In this document: positions 13,710 to 24,790 of the stretch, piece after piece
Position numbering within the stretch: position 1 is the first letter of the stretch
Layout of the letters: each line of letters begins with the position of its first letter
Assembly (NCBI GenBank): GCA_026182355.1
Contig: JAPFBL010000001.1
Location: 1,240,001 to 1,304,000, forward strand
Length of the DNA: 64,000 nt
From: Hermatobates lingyangjiaoensis
Taxonomy: Eukaryota > Arthropoda > Insecta > Hemiptera > Hermatobatidae
Direction of reading: 5' to 3'
Position numbers and translations under genes: made by a program
The notes under the pieces: model-generated
Told to the model about the DNA's origin: nothing
Seen by the model: the letters and a program-made list of their open reading frames with translations, nothing else
The model's database searches: none

Positions 13710-13742
<33 letters not shown>
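13580..13742. repeat. (CA)n and (TA)n microsatellites
   Basis: Interrupted (CA)n covers about 13580-13633 and (TA)n covers about 13714-13741, leading directly into a repeat A copy. Confidence 0.95.
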
Positions 13743-13744
<2 letters not shown>

Positions 13745-13830
13745 TTGGGTTTTTGACTCTGACGAAGACCGCTTGTTACGGTTGAAAGATCTTAGTCTTG
13801 TTTTCCCATTTCTTATTGTGGTTTGATCAT

Positions 13831-13834
<4 letters not shown>
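13741..13834 (+). repeat. repeat A, single arm between (TA)n tracts
   Basis: A complete single arm is inserted between two (TA)n tracts. It contains the hammerhead-like core described separately at 13755-13797, then GTTTTCCCATTTCTTATTG and the GTGGTTTGATCATTGAT tail. A (TA)n run continues to 13870. Confidence 0.9.
13755..13797 (+). ncRNA. hammerhead-ribozyme-like motif in repeat A
   Basis: GACT, CTGACGA, hairpin ACCG-CTTGTTA-CGGT, GAAA, GATCTT, AGTC. GACT/AGTC pair as stem I directly beside the core. CTGACGA fits CUGANGA, and GAA plus A15.1 are present. The downstream CTT supplies U16.1 and a permitted H17. Stem III would be A-U and G-C with a two-base loop, short as in PLE-type hammerheads. 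Stem II needs one extra or bulged base after the CUGANGA core, a departure from the canonical fold. Activity is unproven. Confidence 0.5.
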
Positions 13835-13870
<36 letters not shown>

Positions 13871-13874
<4 letters not shown>

Positions 13875-14755
13875 ATGTGGTAACAAGAACAATCAACTCT
13901 TTAATTAGAGAAATCATCATAACTCAACGTAAAAATGAATAATTCTAAGATGTTCTGCAGTAAAATAATCTACAGAATACTCTAAATTTAGTTCTTTTAG
14001 TTATAACTATATATGTTGAAAACTTTCTATTATAAGGGAGTCCCAAAACTAACCAAAATGTGGACTTTAATACAAATTATTAACCAAAAACAACAAGTTT
14101 AATAGGTGTTTTAATTTTTACAAATATTCAATATGTCTACCGTCTACTGCAATAGAATGACATTTTTTTTGACAAAAGTATGGCATACTTTCTAGTTTCC
14201 TCTGAAATTTTGTTCCTATGTCACCAAATATTTTGTTTTAGCTAATTCTTAATAAGGAAGATACGTTAGTTTAAATCAAAAATTGTTCGTTGTATTTTCA
14301 ATAATAAGTGTTATTATGCTGAAAGGTAAGGAAAGTTATGACGTCAGACAAAATCAAAGAAGATTACATAACAAAAGTTATCACAAAGTCTCTTACTTGC
14401 AAAAGAAAATGAATAACACTAAATACCGATTGGAACATACTAAATATGCCTATTAAATTTTTTGTTTTTAGCATATAATTTTTACTCAATTTACAGTTTG
14501 GTTACTTTTGCGACAGCTGATAATCACTTGGTTAAATAATAATGAAGTTAACTTCTTTATTTTACCATCATTTTTGTATTTCTTAATGCTTTGATGAAGA
14601 TTTCAGAGCACATATGGCAATCATGTCATATTTGTCACAGCAGAACATATTATTAATGTATTTATAAACACTGTTATATTGTGTGCTAATGTGAATGTGT
14701 GCGTGTATGTGTGTTGTCTTGTTATTTCAGTTCTTTAAGAGAGTTGATGTGAATA
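13871..14755. other. AT-rich interval, nothing recognised
   Basis: AT-rich sequence with a short degenerate TG-rich stretch at about 14688-14712. No exon-like frame was seen. Confidence 0.5.
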
Positions 14756-14769
14756 ATAATAAAAACTAA

Positions 14770-15005
14770 GCTGTTGATTTCTGTTGCCTGTGGCCATGCA
14801 TTGGTCTCCGCTCGCGGAAGCTGAGAGAGGGATAGGACGCAGAGGATGGTGTGAAGCTGGTCAGGATTGTTCTATTCTAGGAAAGACATATGGCCGTCTT
14901 TACGGATGGTCATGAAGACGTCCCCAAATAGAACTTCCCTTGGGTCCTTGTTTTTCGACGCTGTCTTGTAGGGCCACCCTTCTACATGCTATCCCTTCGT
15001 CTCAA
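14770..15005. other. GC-richer patch, unassigned
   Basis: This stretch has clearly higher complexity than its flanks (for example CTCCGCTCGCGGAAGCTGAG and ATGGCCGTCTTTACGGATGG). No long open frame, tRNA or known repeat signature was found. It could be an exon of a non-coding transcript, a decayed transposon or regulatory sequence. Confidence 0.4.
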
Positions 15006-15720
15006 CTCATCCTTTAACTGTTTGAAATATTCTCTTCATTGTCGCATTTTCATAAGACAAAACATTTTACTATCGAAGTAATGTGCATCACTTACTCTAC
15101 TCAAAAGTGCTCTTACACATATTGTAGAGTCAAATAACATGATCTTTCAAATACCTTACTGCCCTTGCAAAACACAGGCTCTTCACAGACTTCCTTCTAA
15201 ATGATATTTAAATTTCTTCTAAATATTAAACATTTATATAAAAAATAATTGAAATTAAACAATATTACTATATCATATAATTCATTTAAAATTAAATAGT
15301 AGTTATTTTTTTTAATTATTGATATATTTCATAAATTTACATTAAAATTTGTTAACTAATTCATAAAAAAACTTATTATCCAAATTACTATTTAATGGAG
15401 GTATGTTAAAATCTACATTCTGCATTAGTTAATTTGTTGTAGGTGTTATTTATTGTACACACAATGCATGTTTTTTTTTAAAATGAATTAGAAAAACATG
15501 CCGTTCAGTTTGAGTAGATTCTAGTAATAAAAGTACAATTTGATTCTTCTTTTTTTTTAATAATTTTGGCTTTATTAAAATGAGTAGTTCAAGCATTTTC
15601 ATTTGTCACAGAGTACTTTCCTAATTTTATTATTAGTTGCCAAAGAATTTTAACTTGAGTGAAGAAATGCTATTTCACAGATGAAAAGAACTATATTTAA
15701 TTTTTTATCAGAAACGCGAA

Positions 15721-16085
15721 ATGGTGGCTGTGCAGAATGAGAAGGTCCCACACTGGAAGGATCAAGCGGTCATTGTAGTTATACCACCTGCCCAGACCTC
15801 GGGGTTTTTTACTGCTCGCAGAAATCTGACCCCTTTTCTGTACGCCCACCTCACACTACACCCCCATTTCGGAAAAGAAAAAAAAAACTATGAAGTGAGA
15901 GAGGTTCGTCTTTGAGCGAATCGAGGCCTCGCCTTACCAGCATATAAAAAGAGCGCACGTTTTGTTAAGATTCCCTTGATAGCCTTGGGCTCTGGGGAGT
16001 AGGACAAAGCCTGGCTGCCTCGGGTCTGCTCCATTATCTTACTCCATTCTCCAAGGTCTGTCTTCTGATTGCCTACTTGACCACC
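15721..16085 (+). promoter_or_regulatory. GC-rich patch with TATA-box-like element
   Basis: A GC-richer block contains CAGCATATAAAAAGAGCGCA at about 15939-15958, a good TATA-box match followed by a less AT-rich 120 bp. The 64-codon frame at 15721-15915 lies upstream of the TATA, so it would not be its product. This is a candidate core promoter on the + strand. No initiator or downstream gene is identified. Confidence 0.3.
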
Positions 16086-18840
16086 CTATTCAGCCCTTAT
16101 TGAATCAATCTTATCTAATCTTATTCCCTAGACTCAATCTACTTTGAAATGTTATGATTTTAGCCTATTTCAAACATAGTAGCTTCATAATGTTTTCTTA
16201 TTTCGTTTCTACATAAGATTCATAAATCCAGAATAATTCCATATTTTCTTTTACATGATTTTTTTACGTTTTTAATTCTAAAGTGTAAATATTGAAATTA
16301 ACTATAACTAATCTTGCTTTGGTGTTAAATACATTTCTTTAATCTTATGATCATATAAAAAATGTCTAATCTGTTACCAAGAAATCAAAAGACAGGAGGT
16401 AAGTTAAAAGAAGTTGGAGTTAACTATATAAAAACAGAACCAAACATGACAGATAAAAATAGTTGACAGACAAAATAACTATGCACCGTCGTTGGGGATT
16501 TTAATTTTCTTTTGCTTTTGTCCAACTGTTTATTTTAATAAACGATAGATATCATACCTTTCTTTTTTTTTGGATTGCTGACCAATTGAAACTGGTATAC
16601 ATGCTTACAACACACATTTAAACTTGTGAACCAAAGTTATTGAGTCATGCCTTGCTAGCAGTGCTGCAATTTTAATGGAAGATATGAAAACAAGAATATT
16701 ACCATGCAGAGTCTTCATGCATATGGTAGATAAACAGCGTTGAAGAAAGTCAAAGTCACCTTTTAGCAAGAAATTACTCTCTGGCATGAAAAACATGATA
16801 AATAAAATGATATTGCAAAATTATTAAAAGCCTATCAAAGAGATAGAACAAAATTATGATCAGATAACAAACGTAAAGTTTCGAAGAAATTCTTTTCCTG
16901 TGTGTGTGTGAGTTCAGGTGCATTTTATGTTCTAGAGCATATCAAAATACTGAATTATCTGAATTAAATAAAAAATTGTACTATTTTGAGCACTTGACTC
17001 AGCTTAGAGAAAGAAGTTAATTTATTGTATTTTTCGTAAAATAGATAGTTTTTTTCTCTCTAATAATTATAGAATTGTCATTCAAATTGTTCTTTTGGAA
17101 GAACTGCTCTGTTAAGTTGTTAGAAGTGAGTACACAATAGTGTTTATTTATGAGCAGTCCAAATGTCTTATATTAATTCTAATTATTCACTGGGATCAGG
17201 ACCAATCTTTTGATGGATTATATACTAACAGTTCTAATTCTGAAAACTTAAACTCTTGAAGATTCTTTGCCCTGCAAAACTTCCATAACAAGGCAGGTGG
17301 AAATGTCGCAGAAGACTGCTTCATTTTCACCTTCTTCTAGTCAAATAAAGAAGTAATTGTTTGAAGTTAGTATCTCAAAAGCATTGGAATCAAAAGGTCT
17401 GTCTTGGTTTGTTAACAAGTTAGAAACTTGTTTTCAACTTGAGTATGTTTTTGGTTGAAGTAGAAAGACGTTCGATCTGATACGACCTGCTCTCAGTGAT
17501 GAATCGGCCAGCTATCCCTACTTCACTGCAACCCTTTTTGTTATTCACTGACACTCAGACAACTTAACATTGCAATGAACCTAATTTTTGTTAGTATTAC
17601 TATTGCTTTGTGCAAAAATTTCTTCTTAATATCACATTCTTCAGAAATCAATAAAATGCTCCAAACATTTAATGTAAACTACACAATGGTTTGTTAAATT
17701 CTTAAAAAAAGTTTTCCACCATTACTTGTCATTTACTTCGTTTGTGTACATGAATGTAGCCAAAATGTATATAACGACGTTAGAAAAGAACTTTTCCCTG
17801 CAAATTAAGAAAGCGTTAATTAAAATGTTAATAAACTTTTCAATGTAACGAGAGCTTGATGAATCAGTAACTATAAACAAACAAATGCAGTTGCTTACTG
17901 TTGCACATGTTGAAATTGAGACTTCGTAATAGTTTCTAAAATGCATTGTATTAGCCAGTAATTATGCAAATAAAACGAGTTTTATAAAAGGATTGTAGTT
18001 AATGCAATGAAACTAATCGATTATTATAAACTCTATAAACACCTTTACTGTATACAATATGAACATGAATTCTAATATTGAAAACAAAGTTAACAAACTC
18101 TGTTAAGTTATACAAGATTATAATAAAAAAGACTATCTCGACTAAATGACTTTAGACTACTATTGTTTAAAATAATCTCTAGAACCAACAAAAGTAGAGT
18201 AAGATCGAGAATAGTTCTTATTTGAATTATCACAAGTGAAAAATCAAAATCGACATAACTATAAATGCCACTTTTTTTATAATGAGCAAAATTATTGAAT
18301 CAGTGAATATGATTTTGAAACTGGTGTTCAAATGCCACTGAAAAATTGTATCAGCACATTTCACAGGATTTTTTTAACTAATAAATTGGTGAAACTTCAA
18401 AATTAAAATTGATTAAAATTCTATTTTTCTATTTTATATGGCTTAAGTTTCGATTTAAAACGAATGATATCAAATTTAGCACAGTAATTTCCTTTAAATT
18501 AAAACCACTTAATTTTTCACTAATTTTTTTTGTTCAGTGTTTCAGAATTCATAAACTTATTTCAATATAATTAATGTTTTTTTCTAACTTTTAGAACTGT
18601 AATCAACAAAATAGATATAGGCATGGAAAAAATATTGTTTTTAAGTAAAGAACCAACTTAATTGTATTTAATTTTGAATTTAAAAATATCATCATTTGCA
18701 GTAAAAGTAAATATTATAGCACTTGGATAACGTAAAATGACAGTAAGCTTTAACGGTCATCCACGTAAAGTATGAGTTGTCAACAGATTAAACATTTTAG
18801 GTACCTAATAAAGTTTGTATCAATCATTTTGGTTCAGTGT
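16086..18840. other. AT-rich interval, no gene recognised
   Basis: Nothing coding is convincing. At about 17270-17355 a snippet ending in CAAATAAAGAAGTAATTG resembles a retroelement 3' tail, but it cannot be assigned. Confidence 0.45.
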
Positions 18841-18852
18841 AGACGGTTGACC

Positions 18853-18891
18853 CCACTGATGAGGCATAGACGTCTGCAAAACATCGTCTGG
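18853..18891 (+). ncRNA. solitary hammerhead-like motif with GUC site
   Basis: CTGATGA at 18856-18862 is the textbook core. A hairpin-forming GCATAGACGTCTGC follows, then AAAAC and ATCGTC. CCA just before the core pairs with TGG just after GTC (stem I). AC/GT flanking ATC gives a minimal stem III, and GTC is the preferred cleavage triplet. The invariant G12 appears as A (AAAAC instead of GAAAC), which would cripple catalysis. It is not flanked by (TA)n and belongs to a different family from repeat A. Confidence 0.45.
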
Positions 18892-19013
18892 ATTGTATTT
18901 TAATTTAGCATTTTACCTATAATAGTGTCTGTATAATTAGTAAGGAATATATTTTCAGTATCCAAATATTTATTCTATATAAAAGTATTTAGAATATTTA
19001 TATGTATATATAA

Positions 19014-19150
19014 TCAATGAAAAGGGAAAACAAGACTAAGATCTTTCAACCTGTAACAAGCGGTCTTCGTCAGAGTCAAAGACCCAGTTGGATTGGGGTT
19101 GGGAGCAGTTGGGGTTTTGACTCTTTTCATATTGTGGTTTGATCATTGAT
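19014..19150. repeat. repeat A foldback, internally deleted right arm
   Basis: The left arm is complete in inverse orientation. The right arm has lost the segment between TTTTGACTC and TTTCATATTGTGG, including the ribozyme-like core. It ends in the family tail and a short (TA)n. Confidence 0.8.
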
Positions 19151-19189
19151 ATATATATATATATATTAATAAAAGTATCGACCGTGGAA

Positions 19190-19466
19190 TAGAAAGAAAA
19201 CTAAACTTTATCGGGATTCGGTCAGTTCTTCAGGTCCAAATTAAACTCTCATTGCCAAAGTTTCGATTTTTATTTAAAACCTTTTTCATAGGCAGAAGTA
19301 TAAATTTTGAAACAGATAAACTAAGTATTACATTACAAATTATTTTACAAAGAAAAATAGTCTGTGAATTTCAACAGCAACTGTAGTTTGAAGGAAACGT
19401 TGGCAAAGAGAGTTTAATTTGAACCTGAAGAACTGACCGAGTCCCGATAAACTTTAATTTTCTATA
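19190..19466. repeat. long palindrome, second foldback family
   Basis: The left arm (about 19190-19265) and right arm (about 19396-19466) are inverted copies, for example GGTCAGTTCTTCAGGTCC against the inverse of AACCTGAAGAACTGACC. A spacer of about 130 bp separates them and TATATA lies on both sides. The unit includes CTGAAGA, but the GAAA element reads GATAAA. It may be a retroelement terminus captured as an inverted pair. Confidence 0.8.
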
Positions 19467-20370
19467 TATATATTATGAATGTTTTTTTATGTATAAGTAA
19501 TTTATAACACCCTGAATTACTGTATTGGAATATTACTTTTATCAACTCCGCACAATTATTATTTAATTTGACAATGGGTTCTCTCATAAGTAAAATAGGT
19601 GCCATATAGCAAATGAGTCAAACTTTCCGCCCTTAGGGCACAACTGCAGATAGAATCCTGCGAGTGATGAAGTTGCAAACAATTAACATAGTGTCTTGTT
19701 TTCGCCAATGGAATGCAAATGAAGTGCAATCGCAATAAAGTGCAAATGAATTAAACATTATCAGGCCCTAAACTCAGAAAGTATTGAGATAAAACTTGCT
19801 TATAAGAACAGCTGCGTCACTGACAGGTCAAGGTTAAAATGAAAACAAATGTTAAATTTGAAATTTTTCACTTTTATAGTTGTTTGATATTTTGGAACTT
19901 TAGATAATATCTACTAAGTGTTATCTCAACAGAGTTTGGTAAAAGTGAACCGAAATGGAATTTATAACTTCTTTAGTTTTTAGTTTGTGTCTAAAAATCA
20001 TCTTATTTAAAATACTTATTTATCAATATTTTCTTATAACACTGTTTTTAATTATATATAACATAATGCTTTACTAAAAACTTGGCCACGAAAGACTTTT
20101 AAGGAACTGAGATCCATCCATTCAAATCGGAAGGCACTTAGTCATTTCTATTGCACACATAGATATACAGACAGACAAACTGGCAGAGGAACAGTTGATT
20201 TTTATAAATATTGATTTTTTTTTTAATTTTAAAAAAATCTTTAAAACTTACATAGAAATAAATACGCATTAGTGTACTTGTGGTTGAGTATTAAAAAATG
20301 AAAAAAAAACAACATGTTGTTTTGATGATGAAGGTGCTTAATGAAACAAGGCTTATGAAAGAATGTAGAT
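19467..20370. other. AT-rich interval, nothing recognised
   Basis: No open frame of note. The snippet around 20090-20175 is slightly richer in GC but cannot be assigned. Confidence 0.5.
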
Positions 20371-20374
20371 GACT

Positions 20375-20835
20375 TCACTGTGATTGCGTATCCGGTCTGT
20401 TGAGCGTGCTAAAGGATGATTCAAGGAGCATGACATAGGGAGTAAGGTGCAGTCTGCACGGCATAATTGCATATTGATAGGATTTAATGCAGGAAGAGAT
20501 TGCAGGAACAATGTGAGTGGTAAAGGTCAGTGTGTTACTATTACAGGGGCGAACTAATGACACCAAGGTGTGTAATGGAACTTATTGTTATCTTCGTCGG
20601 CCATATAATGCAGCGTAAAACCGAGTTAAGACAGAGCGATTGAATCGACCGTCGGCCACTGGACCATTGTTTGACACCTACGGAATCGGAGACTGGCCGC
20701 ATTTCATTAGCCCAGTCGTCGACACCGTGGTGAATCTCCAATGGCTTGTAGGCTCGACCTTACTCACACGCTCCTACTCTTATACCAATAACTGGCTTTA
20801 TTGATGCGCACACAAAGGATCTCCTTCGACCCTGT
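20375..20835 (-). other. GC-richer block, possible decayed coding remnant
   Basis: About 460 bp of near-balanced composition carries two overlapping minus-strand frames of 63 and 66 codons in different registers (20375-20566, 20541-20741). The change of frame would fit a frameshifted retroelement or gene remnant. No domain motif is recognisable. Confidence 0.3.
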
Positions 20836-22200
20836 CATTCACAAGGCAGTGATAAACATAACGTTGCAAACTTAATTATATAGTTCTTTCATGAAATCTA
20901 TCTAATAATTATAAATATTAATAGCTCTTTTCAATAGTTTGTCATGCTATCTCAAAACGAGTGTTGATTTTAAATTGGATTCCTTCTAATTTATTCCTCA
21001 TTTGAATTATTCCATAATCTCCCCTCTCAAATCTCTATATGTCTTAGATAATTAAAATTGCTCACATTTTTTTAAAAAAACATGACAGTTGTCTAAATAA
21101 TTAACGCAAGAAGAAAAAAAACAGTTGACTACTTCACAGCTAAATGTTTTTCTCCTCAGGCTGATAAACAAAGCTGACTAAACTGGAAGAATCAAGAAAT
21201 CTCTGATACTATGGCTAAATATAAAGCTTGACTAACTCTTGTAAGTTTGAGTAGATAGCTTTTTATTGAAGCAGACAAAAAATTGGCACTGCAAGTAACT
21301 GAGACGTTAGTAATTAATATGACCTTTTAGATTCAGATATTTCCTACTGTTAATCAAACACAACATGGGTAATCGTATAACCTCTATTGTAAAGAATGAA
21401 CTATTATTTAATAATTAGAGGATCTTTAAAAAAAAAGTTTAATGGACTTACTTTTAAGCAATACAATAAAGTATAAACCACAATACGACTGCTTCAATTT
21501 GATAGCAATAAACTTCTTGTCCTTTAAAAATTAGGAGTAAGTAGATCTACCCACAAATGGCCCCTAGAAGTATTAGTACATCCTGTGACTATGTAATAGC
21601 TTTATTGGAAAAGACTGTTAATAAAATGTCTGTTTCTATAGGACTTCATAATCAATTTTGATAAAAAAGTTACAGATCTTACTGGTACTTTTAGCTTGCA
21701 AATAAAATAATGTGGATGATAAAATCATCATGCGGATGAAGTGATAATTTTGTATGGAGTGGTCTCTGATTTGGTAATCACTGGCAATGGCAATTCTCTG
21801 ATATAGAATTCGACCCGGAATTGCTCCTTTTCGACAAAGAGGGTTACAACATATCCCATTCATGAATCCTGATTTACACTCCTTCAACCGCCACCCATAT
21901 CCGTAGAACTGCTGTTGAGAGACTTAACATGTGTTATGTATCACTGCGATCCGACTTTAATCATCTTGTTAGAGTTGTGATACTTCACTGCCTTGATTCA
22001 TTTCACCTGCTAGTCTTGATTCTGTTCAGAATTTTAATATTCAATGTAGACTAACTAATCTAAAGCAAAAGATCAAGTGATTCATATCTCATTATTTTTT
22101 GTAATTTCAGGATTTCTTACCAGCCATAGTCTGAGATGAAAGATATTAATAGCATATGACATGTAAATAAACTGTTTCCCTAGCATTACATATATACTTC
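20836..22200. other. AT-rich interval, no gene recognised
   Basis: A splice-acceptor-like tract (TTTTTTGTAATTTCAG at about 22095-22110) is followed by only a few open codons. The 83-codon minus frame at 21636-21887 shows no family features. Confidence 0.45.
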
Positions 22201-22203
22201 TTA

Positions 22204-23024
22204 TTTTTACTTGACTGTAAGTAAAGTATAGTCATCCTGAAAAAATGTGATCTCGAGACGACACTATGACAGTCTACATCTACAATCTTTGATAGATCAA
22301 AGACATTATAAATATCAACACATTTTTGTGTTCATATTTTACACCAAAATGGGGCTCATAGTGTAGATGAGCGCTATTGTTTGGGAGCAATTATACATGA
22401 TAGGAAAGCACTTTTTTTGCCAAAAATTAGACTACATTTTTTTCCTCCTAAACTACAAATTTTAGTGTTTTGAAAATTTGGGATCTCTGAAGTTACTAAT
22501 GCAGTAAATGAAAAATAACATCTAAAATATATTCAGACATTTCAAACAACAGGAAATATTTTTTTTTAATAAAATGTAAAAATATTGTCTTACAATTCAA
22601 TCTGAAAGCTTGTGAGACTTGTACAAGCCTACCGTTTAACAGATCAAAACGAAACTTCACCTAAAAATAGAATATTCTGAGAAGAATGAGTTGATTTATT
22701 TTTTTCTAAAATCACATTCACCAAAGGAGCGTTACAGTATATTTTCGGATTTTAGTAAATCTTTTTTTGACGCTAAATGGGTCATTAAAACACCATGAAA
22801 ATTTACCAAAAAATTGAGCAGAAAATTAGCAATTCATTAAAAAAATTCATCTAATTTCAATAACAGCAATGAACAATAAAGTGATAAAAACTGATTGTTT
22901 ATCCTAGACTAAGGGATCACCTGCTATACTTTTCGAATTTAGTCATATTTTTTTACATTGTTTACATTGACTTAGAAATTTTTTAAGTGAATCCACTGAA
23001 ATAAAATTGATGTTTATAATGGTA
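22204..23024 (+). repeat. 1.63-kb repeat, diverged 5' half
   Basis: It starts with a diverged copy of the terminal hairpin (TTTTTACTTGACTGTAAGTAAAG) and follows the full units through to AATTGATGTTTATAATGG. The 3' half is missing. Divergence is far higher than among the 1-3808 and 61111 copies, so this is an older insertion of the same family. Confidence 0.85.
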
Positions 23025-23114
23025 AGTTACTCATCAAGTTATCATTATTGCATAAGTTAAGGTTTACACATTGCATGGCAGATCAATACGTATCAGAGTG
23101 TAATATAGCTGTTT

Positions 23115-23300
23115 TCGGCTGGGTTGTAGGAAAAGCCTGCAGGGAGTGGCGAGGCTGGAGGCGAGGTAGAGGGTGGACGGCATCGACCGGTGCAGGGAGG
23201 TGGGCTGCACCGAGTGACCGTACCACGGCGTGGTGACCCGTGCCTTGAGCCGCCGTCCACACTCGTGCCTGCCTCCGCCGCCTCAATTATCACGCCACAA
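23115..23300. promoter_or_regulatory. CpG-rich patch forming an imperfect hairpin
   Basis: A GC- and CpG-dense block lies in AT-rich flanks. Its left part (GGAGGCGAGG... GGTGGACGGC) is the imperfect inverse of its right part (GCCGTCCAC... GCCTGCCTCC). An inner palindrome ACCACG-G-CGTGGT lies at about 23221-23233. Several frames are open across it simply because stops are rare in GC-rich sequence. It could be a CpG-island promoter or a structured RNA segment. Confidence 0.35.
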
Positions 23301-23990
23301 GCCCTGGCTATTTATTCAACGACCTTCTTCTGTACACGATTTACTGCCGCCTTCAAATCATGTGGTGTCATCCTAACACCATTACACTCCTATCATGTCT
23401 TTATAAACCTAACCTCCTACTGTTTTTCTTATTTTTCTTAACATCATAAATCTTTCATCATCTTTTCGGAATATGGTTCTTTAGATAGAAAAATTGGTAA
23501 ATTAGATATAGAAATTATTACAAAGCTATCATAAACCTTTATTAACATTGCAGTGTTTGAATTAATAACTATCATTCTTATTAATTCATTATTTCCGTTC
23601 CTCAAATTTAAAAAGGAAATTTTTAAAAAACGGCCATAGCAAAACTCATGTATTTGATACATATTGATGTTATTGAAATATAGTAAAGATTTGAATAATA
23701 TAATACCTTTTACTCTATTTCGTGAAGCTTCAGAAAACAGCTGCATAATAACTAAGGGTACCATAAGTTATGTAAATTATGTATATATATATGTAAGGCA
23801 TTTTAAAATAAGACTAATATTTTTCTACCAACTCATAAGAGTAGTACAAGAGATAATACAAATTGAATGAATGGATCTGATAAGAAAGTTTGTTTGGTTG
23901 AAAGATTTTAGCCATTTTTCTGATTTGTTACTGTGGTTTAAAAATGCTGATTTTTATTTCATATGATTATCGCAAATTCTTGTTAAAACC
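23301..23990. other. AT-rich interval, no gene recognised
   Basis: A 106-codon minus-strand frame (23444-23764) is low in complexity and has no family signature. It is treated as chance. Confidence 0.45.
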
Positions 23991-24086
23991 CCACAGTTGG
24001 GTTTTTGACTCTGACGAAGACCGCTTGTTACGGTTGAAAGATCTTAGTCTTGTTTTCCCATTTCTTATTGTGGTTTGATCATTGAT
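23991..24086 (+). repeat. repeat A, single arm
   Basis: A complete single arm with the tail GTGGTTTGATCATTGATA. The hammerhead-like core at 24007-24049 keeps every core base: GACT, CTGACGA, ACCG/CGGT hairpin, GAAA, CTT, AGTC. It is essentially identical to the copy at 13741, which suggests recent spread. Confidence 0.9.
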
Positions 24087-24125
24087 ACTATATATGTACT
24101 AAATATAAAAAATTTTATTCTTCAG

Positions 24126-24392
24126 GTACAACATTTAAGTAGATATACAAGCTACTTGTTCTCGCATGGTATCAAGAGTGCAGAAAGTATAAAATGTTTT
24201 AGTTGTTCGGAGGATGTGGATGCTTTAGTTGGCTACTTGCATGTACTGCGGATAAGTCTACCCTTATGCACAAGCACACAACCCTATCTCTTTACTTTTA
24301 AATTACCTTCAGAGACCATGGCATATTATCACCATGATAACAACAATAAAATAATCTGTCATATTTCACAAAAACTTTACATTTTAAATTAG
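24126..24392 (+). CDS. weak exon candidate, unknown
   Basis: TTTTATTCTTCAG at 24113-24125 resembles a splice acceptor and is followed by 88 open codons to a stop at 24390-24392. The peptide is mixed, with a Cys/Ser/Glu/Asp segment CFSCSEDVDALVGYLHVLR, but matches no family I know. It lies just downstream of a repeat A copy, so a repeat-derived frame is equally possible. Confidence 0.2.
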   Translation, partial: VQHLSRYTSYLFSHGIKSAESIKCFSCSEDVDALVGYLHVLRISLPLCTSTQPYLFTFKLPSETMAYYHHDNNNKIICHISQKLYILN

Positions 24393-24746
24393 TGATTCAA
24401 TTTGAAAATAAGTTAAACATAAATGTTGGAAGAAAAATGAAATGTTTTATATGGCCAAAAATATTTAAATATGTACAAAATACATAAAAACTCTTGTAAA
24501 AAATTACCAAATCAACAAAAATAAAGAACCTATCAAAATAATCTCCTGATTAGAAAAATTATTTTTGCAAAAGGTTTGAAATATAACTAATATAATCTTT
24601 AAAAGATAGTTTTTTTATATTATCATTATCAAAAATACATAGGTATATATAAAATCACTCGTATTTCGTGAGTTTGTGACCTGTGTGTGTGAGTGGTTGA
24701 GAGTTTGTGTGTTAGTGCAAACAATTCATTTTCAAAAATGATATTA

Positions 24747-24790
24747 AAAAAATTAGAGTGGCCTATAGTAAAACTTCACTATAAGTAAGC
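24747..24790 (-). repeat. fragment of 1.63-kb repeat 3' end
   Basis: On the minus strand this reads as a diverged 3' module (ACTATAAGTAAG inverse, then GGCCACTC and poly-T), adjacent to a TG-rich stretch at 24680-24715. Confidence 0.5.
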
